The notes beneath the pieces are model-generated. The model worked only from the letters and a program-made list of their open reading frames with translations, was not told where the DNA came from and did not search any database. This document shows, piece by piece, positions 52,926-61,800 of a DNA stretch of 64,000 nucleotides (position 1 is its first letter; the number at the start of each line of letters is the position of its first letter). Source of the stretch: an uncultured Acetatifactor sp. (GTDB taxonomy: Bacteria; Bacillota; Clostridia; Lachnospirales; Lachnospiraceae); the NCBI GenBank assembly GCA_910578995.1, contig CAJTSY010000007.1, forward strand, positions 6,036 through 70,035, read 5' to 3'. The position numbers and the translations under genes were made by a program.

Positions 52926-55900
52926 TTGGATAAATATGAATATAAAGTAAGGGCGGATGAAATAAAATCGCTGATAGCAGAAGGAGAGTACGGCCAGGCT
53001 GCGGATATCGCGGATATGATCGACTGGCGGCGGGTAAAAAGCGTCATGATGCTTTGCATGGTCAGTGATCTGTATAAGGTGAACAGGCGCTATGAAGATG
53101 CAAAGAATATGCTGAAGCTGGCCTATGAGAGAAAACCGGGAGGCAGAACCATCTGCTATTCGCTCTGCGAGCTGTGCATTAAGACGGAAGAATTTGTGCA
53201 GGCAGTGAACTATTATAATGAGTTTGTAAAAGCAGCCCCCAAGGACTCCGGGCGCTACATTCTGCAGTATAAGCTCTATGAGGCGCAGAACGTGAACCTG
53301 GAAGAACGTATTGGGGTTTTGGAAGAACTTAAAAAACGGGATTACAGGGAGAAGTGGGCCTATGAACTGGCTTACCTCTATCACAGGGTGGGGCTTGCAA
53401 CCCGCTGTGTGGAGGAATGTGACGAACTGATCCTGTGGTTCGGGGACGGTAAGTATGTGGTGAAGGCCATGGAGCTGAAGATGCTCCACCAGCCCCTGAC
53501 ACCGTCACAGCAGGATGTGTATGACCACCGTTTTGACGAATATGTACAGGAAGAATCATATTCGGAGGATGCCGAGGCGCAGGAATATGAGCAGCAGGAG
53601 GTTTATTCTGATTCCGGTGAGGAGGCGCTTCCTTATGAGGGGTATGGCAATTATGAATCGGGATATGCAGAGGAACAGGGGGAAGCCCCTGATCTCCCGG
53701 AGGAGCTGGACATCCAGGTGAAGACCATGGATGTGGGAAAGTACAATACCATTAACCTCCAGAAAGAGCTTGCCGCAGGGCTCCAGGAAGTGCTGGGGGC
53801 AAATGGAGATCCCGGCAGTCCCGAAGAGAATATGGCCGGATACGGCGGGGAGGAGCCGGCAGGCGCGATTCCGGGGGAAATGGAAGAAACCGAGGAAACG
53901 GAGGTATTCTTCGGGGAGACCGGGGAGATGGCAGGAACGGAACTGGAATCCCTGGCGGACCGGGAAGATGTCTCCTCGCTGGTCATGCGGCAGATGCAGG
54001 AAGAGACGGAAGCAGGGAACAGGCCGACGGACGTTGCTGTAGAGCGGGAGCCGGTGCAGGAGGCGGAAGCAGGGAACAGGCCGGCATACGGTGCAGCAGA
54101 GCGGGAGCCGGTGCAGGAGGCGGAAGCAGGGAACAGGCCGGCATATGATGCTGTAGAACGAGGGCCGGCAGCTGTGGAGAACATGTCGACATCCGGCGAT
54201 CTGGCAGAGGTGCTTTCCCAGGAGACGGATGGACAGATCAGAATGATCCTGCCGGAAAAAACGGTTGTGGAACGGCAGATTACAGGCCAGATGAAAATAG
54301 AAGATATTTTGGCGGAATGGGAGCGGACGAAAAAAGATAACGAAGAAAAGTGCAGGGAGGAAGTACGCAGGCATGTGCTGCGGCAGACCGGCCCTATGTT
54401 TACAGAGTTTGAGGCTTCTGTCCGTGACGGGCTTCTTGCCCAGCTGGAGGAAGCCCCTGGGGAAAAGCCGGCAGGCAGGGAGGCGGAAGGTAAAGCCTCG
54501 GCCGCTGCAGGCTCGACGGAAGCGGGGACAGGGCAACAGCGGCGGGCGCAGGGACGTCCGGATTATATAGAAAAACCGGGGGATGGGGAGGAGTACTGTA
54601 CAGAATCCGCAGAGGAACAGCCCTCCCTGAACTATGGGGAAGAAAGTTATGCAGAAGGGGCTTATGTGAAAGAGCCTGATGGTACGGAATTCCAGGGTTA
54701 CGTGGAAGAGGCTTATACAGAAGAGTCCTGTGCGGAATCCGCGGAGAGTGGGGAATACCAGAATTATGAGGAAGAAGGGACTTATATAGGGGAGTACGAG
54801 GATGCGGAACTCCAGGGTTATGCGGAGGACGCTTATGTGGAAGGGACTAATGTGGAAGAGGCGAAGAACCGGGAATTCCAGGATTATGGGGAAGACGTTT
54901 ATGCAGAAGGGGCTTATGCGGAAGAGCCTGATGGTACGGAATTCCAGGGTTACGTGGAGGAGGCTTATACAGAAGAGTCCTGTGTGGAATCCGCGGAGAG
55001 TGGGGAATACCTGAATTATGAGGAAGAAGGGGCTTATATAGGGGAGTTTGAGGATACGGAATTCCAGGATTATGGGGAAGACGTTTATGCAGAAGGGACT
55101 TATGTGGAAGAGCCTGAGGATACGGAATTCCAGGATTATGGGGAAGACGTTTATGCAGAAGGGACTTATGTGGAAGAGCCTGAGGATGCGGAGTTTCAGG
55201 GCTATGTGGAGGACGCTTACATAGAAGGAACCAATGCAGAAGAGTCCAGTGGGGAAGAGCCGGCCTATGAGGAAGCTGCTGGTTATGCAGAAGAGTTGGA
55301 AGACCTGAAAGATGTGGAATTTATGGAGGCCGATCATGCGGAATGGGCTGAAGAACAGGAAGAACTGGATTACAATGATCCCCCGGAACTGACAGAAGGC
55401 GGGGATGAATCGGAGGAAGACAGGGCCGGGGAGCCGGAGGAGGAAGAACAGGAAGCTCCCCGGACGGAGGCGTCAGACTATCTGGAGGTACTGGAACAGG
55501 TGGAGGAGCTTCAGGATCAGGAAGGGAAGACAGCTCGGGAAGGCGGTAAAAAGCAGAAAACATCCTCCAAATCTTCCGATGGAACCGGAAGAGATTCTCT
55601 GGAACGGGAAAAAGCCAAAGTTCGCGATCTTACCCGGGAGGAAAAGGAACTGTTTGCCCCTTTCATTCAGAACCGGCAGTCCAGGGAACAGCTTGTGAAG
55701 GCAATCGACGGCATTAGTATGGCGGCTTATACCGGAAATATAGTCATTACCGGTGAAGAGGGAATGGATACCATGACACTTGCGAAGAACATGATTCGCG
55801 AGGTGAGGATGACGGACAGTAATTTCTCCGGAAAGGTGGCCAGGATTACCGGGGAGGGATTGAGCCGGAAGAATGTAAGGGAGACACTGGAAGGCCTGAA

Positions 55901-56369
55901 CAACGGGGCGCTGATTATCCAGAAGGCCTCGGGAATGGACAGCAATACCGCATCTATGCTTCATATGGCGCTGCAGCAGGAGAAATTTGGAATCATCGTT
56001 ATTATAGAGGACACAAAGAAGGCCATTCAGAAACTGTTTTTGGGAGTACCCCAGTTGTTTGGCGACTTTACGTCCCGCATGGATCTGGAGGCCCTGAGCA
56101 ACGACACGCTGGTGTCCTTTGGCAGAAGGTATGCGCGGGAAAAAGAGTATTCCATAGATGATCTCGGAATGCTCGCGCTGCACACCAGAATCGAGGAGTG
56201 CCAGACCATTGACCATGTGGTGACTGTGCTTGAGGTAAAGCAGATTATAGATGAGGCCATACGTCATGCCAACAGAAAGACCCTTGGGCATTTCTTTGAT
56301 ATTCTTCTGGCGAGACGGTACGACGATGAAGACATGATTATATTGACTGAAAAGGATTTTGTAGCATGA
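52926..56369 (+). CDS. Large protein: N-terminal helical repeats, acidic tandem repeats, degenerate AAA+ domain
   Basis: 1147 residues, no signal peptide, cytosolic. About 1-190 is a TPR-like helical repeat region ('AYERKPGGRTICYSLCELCI'). About 200-890 is disordered and strongly acidic, with three 19-residue repeats (362-418) and ten Tyr/Glu-rich repeats (567-778). About 900-1147 looks like a SpoVK/CbbX-type AAA+ module: a lead helix, 'GNIVITGEEGMDTMTLAKN', 'GALIIQKASGMDSNTASML', 'FGIIVIIEDTKKAIQKLF' and a lid-like helix bundle. The Walker A is GEEGMDTMT where GxPGTGKTT is expected (Lys and first Thr lost), and the Walker B acidic pair is gone, so it should not hydrolyse ATP. Start TTG 52926 follows GGGAG. 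glgB lies just downstream. Confidence 0.78.
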   Translation: MDKYEYKVRADEIKSLIAEGEYGQAADIADMIDWRRVKSVMMLCMVSDLYKVNRRYEDAKNMLKLAYERKPGGRTICYSLCELCIKTEEFVQAVNYYNEFVKAAPKDSGRYILQYKLYEAQNVNLEERIGVLEELKKRDYREKWAYELAYLYHRVGLATRCVEECDELILWFGDGKYVVKAMELKMLHQPLTPSQQDVYDHRFDEYVQEESYSEDAEAQEYEQQEVYSDSGEEALPYEGYGNYESGYAEEQGEAPDLPEELDIQVKTMDVGKYNTINLQKELAAGLQEVLGANGDPGSPEENMAGYGGEEPAGAIPGEMEETEETEVFFGETGEMAGTELESLADREDVSSLVMRQMQEETEAGNRPTDVAVEREPVQEAEAGNRPAYGAAEREPVQEAEAGNRPAYDAVERGPAAVENMSTSGDLAEVLSQETDGQIRMILPEKTVVERQITGQMKIEDILAEWERTKKDNEEKCREEVRRHVLRQTGPMFTEFEASVRDGLLAQLEEAPGEKPAGREAEGKASAAAGSTEAGTGQQRRAQGRPDYIEKPGDGEEYCTESAEEQPSLNYGEESYAEGAYVKEPDGTEFQGYVEEAYTEESCAESAESGEYQNYEEEGTYIGEYEDAELQGYAEDAYVEGTNVEEAKNREFQDYGEDVYAEGAYAEEPDGTEFQGYVEEAYTEESCVESAESGEYLNYEEEGAYIGEFEDTEFQDYGEDVYAEGTYVEEPEDTEFQDYGEDVYAEGTYVEEPEDAEFQGYVEDAYIEGTNAEESSGEEPAYEEAAGYAEELEDLKDVEFMEADHAEWAEEQEELDYNDPPELTEGGDESEEDRAGEPEEEEQEAPRTEASDYLEVLEQVEELQDQEGKTAREGGKKQKTSSKSSDGTGRDSLEREKAKVRDLTREEKELFAPFIQNRQSREQLVKAIDGISMAAYTGNIVITGEEGMDTMTLAKNMIREVRMTDSNFSGKVARITGEGLSRKNVRETLEGLNNGALIIQKASGMDSNTASMLHMALQQEKFGIIVIIEDTKKAIQKLFLGVPQLFGDFTSRMDLEALSNDTLVSFGRRYAREKEYSIDDLGMLALHTRIEECQTIDHVVTVLEVKQIIDEAIRHANRKTLGHFFDILLARRYDDEDMIILTEKDFVA
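54009..54179 (+). repeat. Three tandem 57-bp coding repeats
   Basis: 19-codon units, consensus EAGNRPAYGAAEREPVQEA. The first two differ little at DNA level; the third has diverged toward its end. They sit in the disordered section of the large acidic protein. Confidence 0.85.
54624..55259 (+). repeat. Ten tandem acidic Tyr/Glu-rich coding repeats
   Basis: Eight 66-bp and two 54-bp units (212 codons in all). Core form: FQDYGEDVYAEGTYVEEPED, followed by a TE or AE pair. Units 1-3 and 5-7 match in order, a higher-order copy, and units 8 and 9 are nearly identical. Recombination between units could change the number. Confidence 0.88.
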
Positions 56370-56383
56370 AAGGTGGGAAAGAA

Positions 56384-58297
56384 ATGACAGAACAGAGAAC
56401 AAAGGTGTTTATTTCCGAGGCAGACCAGTATCTTTTTTCACAGGCGACCCATTACGACATTTATAAAAAACTGGGCGCCCATGTGTCTGAAGAGGAAGGA
56501 GTGGAGGGAATCTATTTTGGGGTATGGGCTCCAAATGCCAGGGCCGTACATGTAATCGGCAGCTTCAACAACTGGAACGAGGAAGAGTATCCCATGGAGA
56601 AACTGGGGCCTGTGGGTATCTGGGGACTGTTTATTCCCGGGGTGAAGACAGGGGAAATGTACAAATTCCTCATCACGGCCGGGGACGGCAGAAAGCTTTA
56701 CAAGGCGGATCCCTTTGCCAACTACGCGGAGTACAGACCGGGGACGGCTTCCATTATCACAGACCTGGAGGGCTTTGAATGGAAGGATACTAAATGGATG
56801 GTATCCCGTGATGCGAAGAATGTATACAGGCAGCCCATGGCCATTTATGAATGCCATATCGGCTCCTTTATGAAGCATCCCAACGGGAAGGAGGGCTTCT
56901 ATACATACCGGGAATTTGCGGACAGGCTTGCGGAATACCTGAAGGAAATGAAATACACCCACATTGAGCTGATGGGGGTCCTGGAACATCCCTATGACGG
57001 ATCCTGGGGGTATCAGGTGACGGGATACTACGCCCCCACATCCAGATACGGCACTCCGAAGGACTTCATGTATCTGGTGGACAAAATGCACGGTATAGGC
57101 GTGGGCGTGATCCTGGACTGGGTGCCGGCCCACTTTGCTACGGATGCCCATGGCCTGGCGGAGTTTGACGGACAGTGCATCTTCGAGCATCCGGATCCCA
57201 GGCTGGGATCCCATCCCGACTGGGGGACCAAGATCTTTAATTACGCCAAACCGGAAGTGAAGAATTTCCTTATCGCAAACGTGCTGTTCTGGCTCCGGGA
57301 ATTCCACATCGACGGGATCCGGGTGGATGCCGTGGCTTCCATGCTGTACCTGGATTATGGCAAGCAGGCCGGCCAGTGGGTTCCCAATAAGTACGGCGGA
57401 CACGAGAACCTGGAGGCCATTGAGTTCTTCAAGCACCTGAATTCCGTGGTCAGGGGCACCTATCCGGGCTTTATCACCGTGGCCGAGGAGTCCACCGCAT
57501 GGCCCAATGTATCCGGGGAGATCGGCGGGGAAGGCCTTGGGTTTACCTTTAAATGGAATATGGGGTGGATGCATGATTTCTGCGAGTACATGAAGTTGGA
57601 TCCCCTGTACAGAAAGGGAAGCCATAATACGCTGACCTTTGCCATGAGTTACAATCATGCGGAAAAGTATATTCTGCCCCTGTCCCACGACGAGGTGGTG
57701 CATCTGAAATGCTCCATGGTGAACAAGATGCCCGGGTATCAGCTTGACAAGTATGCGAACCTCAGGGTGGGTTACACCTACATGTTCGGCCACAGCGGCA
57801 AGAAACTGCTGTTCATGGGACAGGACTTCGGACAGGAAAGGGAATGGAGCGAGGAGCGGGAACTGGACTGGTTTCTGCTTGGCGAGAAAAACAACCAGGG
57901 TCTCCAGGCCTATGTGAAGGAACTGCTGAAGCTGTACCGCAAATATCCTGCCCTCTATGAGATAGACGACAGTTGGGACGGCTTTGAATGGATGAATGCC
58001 AACGACGGGGAGAACAGTGTCTACTCCTTTGTGAGAAAGTCTTCCAAGGGCACCAACAGCCTTCTGTTTGTGCTGAACATGACGCCCATAAAGAGGGAGG
58101 CTTACAGAGTGCCCGTGCCCACCGTGTCCAAAAAGAAGAAATATAAGCTGCTGCTGAACAGCGACGAGGAGAGGTTTGGCGGGTGGGGCAATGAGATCGA
58201 AAAGGAAATCCCGGTGGAAGCTGTACCCTGCCAGAACAGGGAATTTTCCATTTCCGTGGATCTGCCTCCCTACGGCGCGGCAGTGTTTCTCTTCTAA
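56384..58297 (+). CDS. glgB: 1,4-alpha-glucan branching enzyme
   Basis: Adds alpha-1,6 branches to glycogen-like polysaccharide. 637 residues: CBM48 N-terminal domain ('YFGVWAPNARAVHVIGSFNNW'), GH13 barrel with 'YTHIELMGVLEHPYDGSWGYQ', 'VILDWVPAHF', nucleophile Asp in 'GIRVDAVASMLYLDY', acid Glu in 'TVAEESTAWP' and 'LPLSHDEVVH', and an all-beta C-terminal domain. The ATG at 56384 has AAGGTGGG six bases before it; an ATG overlapping the previous stop (56366) is possible. No other glg gene is in the window. Confidence 0.95.
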   Translation: MTEQRTKVFISEADQYLFSQATHYDIYKKLGAHVSEEEGVEGIYFGVWAPNARAVHVIGSFNNWNEEEYPMEKLGPVGIWGLFIPGVKTGEMYKFLITAGDGRKLYKADPFANYAEYRPGTASIITDLEGFEWKDTKWMVSRDAKNVYRQPMAIYECHIGSFMKHPNGKEGFYTYREFADRLAEYLKEMKYTHIELMGVLEHPYDGSWGYQVTGYYAPTSRYGTPKDFMYLVDKMHGIGVGVILDWVPAHFATDAHGLAEFDGQCIFEHPDPRLGSHPDWGTKIFNYAKPEVKNFLIANVLFWLREFHIDGIRVDAVASMLYLDYGKQAGQWVPNKYGGHENLEAIEFFKHLNSVVRGTYPGFITVAEESTAWPNVSGEIGGEGLGFTFKWNMGWMHDFCEYMKLDPLYRKGSHNTLTFAMSYNHAEKYILPLSHDEVVHLKCSMVNKMPGYQLDKYANLRVGYTYMFGHSGKKLLFMGQDFGQEREWSEERELDWFLLGEKNNQGLQAYVKELLKLYRKYPALYEIDDSWDGFEWMNANDGENSVYSFVRKSSKGTNSLLFVLNMTPIKREAYRVPVPTVSKKKKYKLLLNSDEERFGGWGNEIEKEIPVEAVPCQNREFSISVDLPPYGAAVFLF

Positions 58298-58340
58298 TTC
58301 ATCCTTTGTGGGTAAAGGTTTTTTCCATAATTACCGAAAT

Positions 58341-58378
58341 AAAAGGTGTGAGTACAACAGGTGTGCTTGCACCTTTTT
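58341..58378 (+). terminator. Terminator of glgB
   Basis: AAAAGGTG arm (58341-58348) pairs with CACCTTTT (58370-58377), extended by wobble pairs, and five T (58374-58378) end it. A shorter hairpin, AGGTG (58359-58363) with CACCT (58370-58374), competes for the same 3' arm. Confidence 0.6.
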
Positions 58379-58459
58379 ATCTTTAGAAAATCCGGAAAGT
58401 CTTTCCCCGGAGCCTGGAGGAGCAGGGGAAAGAGACGGAACTGGAACAGGAGAGCGACT

Positions 58460-61400
58460 TTGAAGATTACATTTACAGAACAGGCGATCAAAGAAGCACA
58501 GAGACGGCAGAGGGAGAGAGTGCAGGGAGCCCAGGCCGACCACATTGTGTCGGCTACCCAGACCCCTTTCGCGGCATTCTTCGGGGGAGACGGCAGATCC
58601 GATCTTCCGGGGGCAGGCGGGGAAAGGGGAAAAAGCCTCATTGAACTTCAGCAGGAGGCGGCTGACATAGACGTTGGCGTCAACCGGGATTATATGACAG
58701 TCATGTCACATACTCTTTCCGATGAGGATTACGCCAGGATGCAGGAGGAGGGCTTTGACTTCGGCAGCATGGATCCCCAGGAGGCCGTAACCATTTTGGA
58801 TAAGATCAAGGCGGAACTGGCCAGAGCGGGGAAGGACATTGTGGGGTATACCGACGACCTGGATGTGAAGACCCTGACGGCCGCCCTGGGAAGCCAGACA
58901 CTGGCAAGGGCCGTGCTGGACGGCTTCCGCGAGGCGGATGTCCCCCTGACCAGGGAGAATCTTGCGTCCGTGTCCAGGGCCTGGGCCATGGCGTCGGAAC
59001 TGCAGCCTATGGCGGAGGGGAGCCGCAGTTACCTCATTGACAATGAACTGGAAAACGAGATATGGAGCCTGTATCTGGCCCAGAACAGCGGTGCGGGCAG
59101 GGGAAGCAGCGTTCCCCGCTTTTACGCGGAGGAGGTTCAGGGATATTACACCCGGAGCGCAGGCACGGAGCAGAGCGGTGAGATCCAGGGGCAGGTGGAC
59201 AGGATCATCCGGCAGTCGGGAAGGGAAGTAAACGAGGACAGCCGGAGGAATGCGGCCTGGCTCCTTGACAGAGGCCTGCCCGTCACCGGGGATAACCTGA
59301 GACGTCTGGAGGAACTTCGGGAACTGGAGCTTCCCCTGACGGAAAAACGGTTCGGAGAGGCCGCTGCCGCTGCGGTGGCCCAGGGGAAAAACCCCATATA
59401 TGCCTCCCTGAGCGGAAACGGGGAGAGCCTGTACGAGAAGGCGGCCGCCGTTTCGGATTATTACCACAGCAATGCCTTGTGGGAGGCCAGCGTGGGGGAC
59501 ATCACTGCCAGACGGCAGCTGGAGGAGGTCAGGCTGCGCATGACGGCGGAGGTGAATGTGAAGCTGCTTAAGAGCGGATTTTCCATTGACACGGCCCCCA
59601 TGGAGGAGCTCATCGAAGCCCTGAAACAGGCTGAATACGAACTGGCAGGCCAGTATTTCCCCAGGGATTCCATGGCCCTTGAAAAGTATCACAATTACCG
59701 GCAGGTCAGCAATGTGACAGGCCAGCTGCCGGGGCTGCCCGCGGACGTGCTTGGAATGTTTGCAAAGGGCCAGGGCGGCGCCTCCCTGGAAACCATTTAC
59801 AATGAAGGCCGGGTGCTGCAGGACCAGTATGAAAAGGCACAGGCAAGCTATGAGAAACTGATGACCGCTCCCAGAAACGACATGGGGGACAGCATTGAGA
59901 AGGCGTTTGCCAGCGTGGACCATATTCTGAAGGATCTGGGACTGGAGCTTACGGAGGAGAACCGCAGGGCGGTGAGAATCCTGGGTTACAACCAGATGGA
60001 AATGAACACGTCCAATGTTGAGGCAGTAAAGGATGCGGACAGACAGGTCCAGGGCGTGTTGGAGAAGCTGACGCCCGCGGCCACCCTGAAGATGATCAGG
60101 GACGGTTTCAATCCCCTGGAGAAGAGCTTCGGGGAACTGGAAAAGTATTTCAGGGAGCTGCCGCCCGAGTACAAGAAAGAGGCGGAGAGCTACAGCCGCT
60201 TTCTGTATGGACTGGAGCGGAATAACGAAATTACGCCGGAGGAGAGGGAAAGTTATATCGGCATTTACCGCCTGGTGCGCCAGATTGAAAAGGCCGAGGG
60301 CGCTGCGGTGGGAGCCCTGGTGAACGCCCAGGCAGAGCTGCACTTTTCCAATCTGCTCTCCGCGCTGCAGAATAACAGGAGAAAGAGTGTGGATATCCGC
60401 GTGCCGGATGAACTGGGGGACATCCCCAAGCCGGCCCGGGGCGGGGAAAGCATCTCGGAACAGATATCCAGGGCATTTGTGAAAACCGTGGCCGATATCA
60501 GGGCGGCGGCAGAACCTGCGGCTGCCCCCGAACCTGGGAAGTCCGGGGACACTGCGGGGAACGGGCAGGACCGTCCCGGACAGGGGACGGCAGGCAGGGC
60601 TACAGGGATGTCAGGTTCGGCCTCAGGGGTGACAAGCGGAGCAACAGGCATGTCAGGTTCAACTGCCGGGACGACAGGCTTGGCTGCCGGAACGACAGGC
60701 TTGGCTGCGGAGGCGGCAGGGCCTGCGGAACCTGTGGCAGAAGCTTTTGTGAAGGCTGCCAACGACGTGCTGACGGAAGTGTCGCCTGATGAGAAGGCCA
60801 CGAGGGAATATAACAGGACACAGTTGGAAGAGCAGCGGCAGGCGGTGAATGCCGCGGACCAGGAAAGCATTACGGTACTGCAGAGGGGCGAGCTGCCTGC
60901 CAGCGCGGATAATCTGATGGCGGCACAGGCGCTTACCTACGGAACGGAAAACCTGTTTTCCTTTGGGGACAGACAGCGTTCCGCGGGGGTGAAGAAGTCT
61001 CCCGTGGACATCATGGCGCTGTTGGCCCGTAAGGCCAATCCGGATGGGGCCGCGGAGGAACCAAAGCAGGAAGAAGGCCCTGCGTCCGCCAGGCTGTGGC
61101 AGAAACTGGACAGTATGGAGGAATTTGTCTCCGATTACAGCCAGATGACCGAAGACTCCATGAAATCCGTGGAGGAGGCCACCTTTGCGGAGGCAGACAG
61201 CAGCATGGACGTGAAACAGATGCAGCTGAGCCACAAACAGCTTACCGTGGCGGCAGCCCTGGCAAAAAGGGAGGAGTATTATCTGCCCATGTATGTGGGT
61301 GACAGGCTTGCCAGGGTTCACCTTACCCTGGACAAGAGCAGCCAGGAGAAGGGAACCGTCACCATCGGCGTGACCCTTTCCGAGGAGGAGCATATGCAGG

Positions 61401-61669
61401 CCAGGCTCACACTGAACCAGGGGACCGTACATGGAATGCTTTTCGGTGAAGGCAGAGTAGAGGTAACGAAACTGCAGGAGATAGCCGATAATTTTAGAAA
61501 GGAAGCGGAGGGCAGCTGGAATGTAGGAAACCTTTCCACCATTGCCTCCGAGAAACGCATGCCGGAGCTGATCCGGTCAGGGAAACACAACCCCACGGAA
61601 AGCGCGGAACTGTACCGCGTGGCAAAGGTATTTCTGGGAGCAATAGTCCGGCAGGGTGAAGCCGCCTAG
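58460..61669 (+). CDS. Very large FliK-like flagellar protein (DUF6240-like)
   Basis: 1069 residues, no signal peptide. About 1-660 is mostly helical, with repeated 'LTRENLASV', 'VTGDNLRRL', 'LTEENRRAV' and 'ITPEERESY' elements, each opening a helical module. This repeated-helix design is reminiscent of DUF6240 proteins (tentative). About 660-820 is Gly/Ala/Thr-rich with GTTGLAA-type short repeats. The C-terminal part (about 935-1069, 'EYYLPMYVGDRLARVHLTL', 'VTIGVTLSEEEHMQARLTL') resembles the FliK hook-length domain. TTG 58460 has AGGAG seven bases before it. Flagellin follows, supporting a flagellar role. Confidence 0.68.
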   Translation: MKITFTEQAIKEAQRRQRERVQGAQADHIVSATQTPFAAFFGGDGRSDLPGAGGERGKSLIELQQEAADIDVGVNRDYMTVMSHTLSDEDYARMQEEGFDFGSMDPQEAVTILDKIKAELARAGKDIVGYTDDLDVKTLTAALGSQTLARAVLDGFREADVPLTRENLASVSRAWAMASELQPMAEGSRSYLIDNELENEIWSLYLAQNSGAGRGSSVPRFYAEEVQGYYTRSAGTEQSGEIQGQVDRIIRQSGREVNEDSRRNAAWLLDRGLPVTGDNLRRLEELRELELPLTEKRFGEAAAAAVAQGKNPIYASLSGNGESLYEKAAAVSDYYHSNALWEASVGDITARRQLEEVRLRMTAEVNVKLLKSGFSIDTAPMEELIEALKQAEYELAGQYFPRDSMALEKYHNYRQVSNVTGQLPGLPADVLGMFAKGQGGASLETIYNEGRVLQDQYEKAQASYEKLMTAPRNDMGDSIEKAFASVDHILKDLGLELTEENRRAVRILGYNQMEMNTSNVEAVKDADRQVQGVLEKLTPAATLKMIRDGFNPLEKSFGELEKYFRELPPEYKKEAESYSRFLYGLERNNEITPEERESYIGIYRLVRQIEKAEGAAVGALVNAQAELHFSNLLSALQNNRRKSVDIRVPDELGDIPKPARGGESISEQISRAFVKTVADIRAAAEPAAAPEPGKSGDTAGNGQDRPGQGTAGRATGMSGSASGVTSGATGMSGSTAGTTGLAAGTTGLAAEAAGPAEPVAEAFVKAANDVLTEVSPDEKATREYNRTQLEEQRQAVNAADQESITVLQRGELPASADNLMAAQALTYGTENLFSFGDRQRSAGVKKSPVDIMALLARKANPDGAAEEPKQEEGPASARLWQKLDSMEEFVSDYSQMTEDSMKSVEEATFAEADSSMDVKQMQLSHKQLTVAAALAKREEYYLPMYVGDRLARVHLTLDKSSQEKGTVTIGVTLSEEEHMQARLTLNQGTVHGMLFGEGRVEVTKLQEIADNFRKEAEGSWNVGNLSTIASEKRMPELIRSGKHNPTESAELYRVAKVFLGAIVRQGEAA

Positions 61670-61709
61670 AAGACAGAACATGCTTGAAGTCGGCGTATGC
61701 TGAAAACCG

Positions 61710-61734
61710 GTATATGCTTAACAGCAGCATATGT
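61710..61734. other. Hairpin in the flagellin leader
   Basis: ATATGCT (61712-61718) pairs with AGCATAT (61726-61732) around a 7-base loop, followed by seven A. It lies about 65 bases before the flagellin start and may affect mRNA stability. No sigma-28 promoter is clear upstream. Confidence 0.35.
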
Positions 61735-61800
61735 AAAAAAACGGGCGTCCTCCGTTCCCTGCGGGAGAGGGACGTACGGCTGAAACAGGAGAGTGAAAAG

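Noticed and set aside
53556..55337. 593-codon open frame on the minus strand
   Set aside because: It lies opposite the repetitive acidic coding region; the long opening follows from the biased repeats (Glu/Tyr/Gly codons reverse to non-stop codons). The residues are cyclic Phe/Leu/Ile-rich and the plus-strand gene has a clear domain structure.
61684..61800. N-terminal extension of flagellin in frame
   Set aside because: Flagellins begin with the MRINYN-type segment, and AGGAG stands before ATG 61801; the upstream frame spans a leader hairpin.
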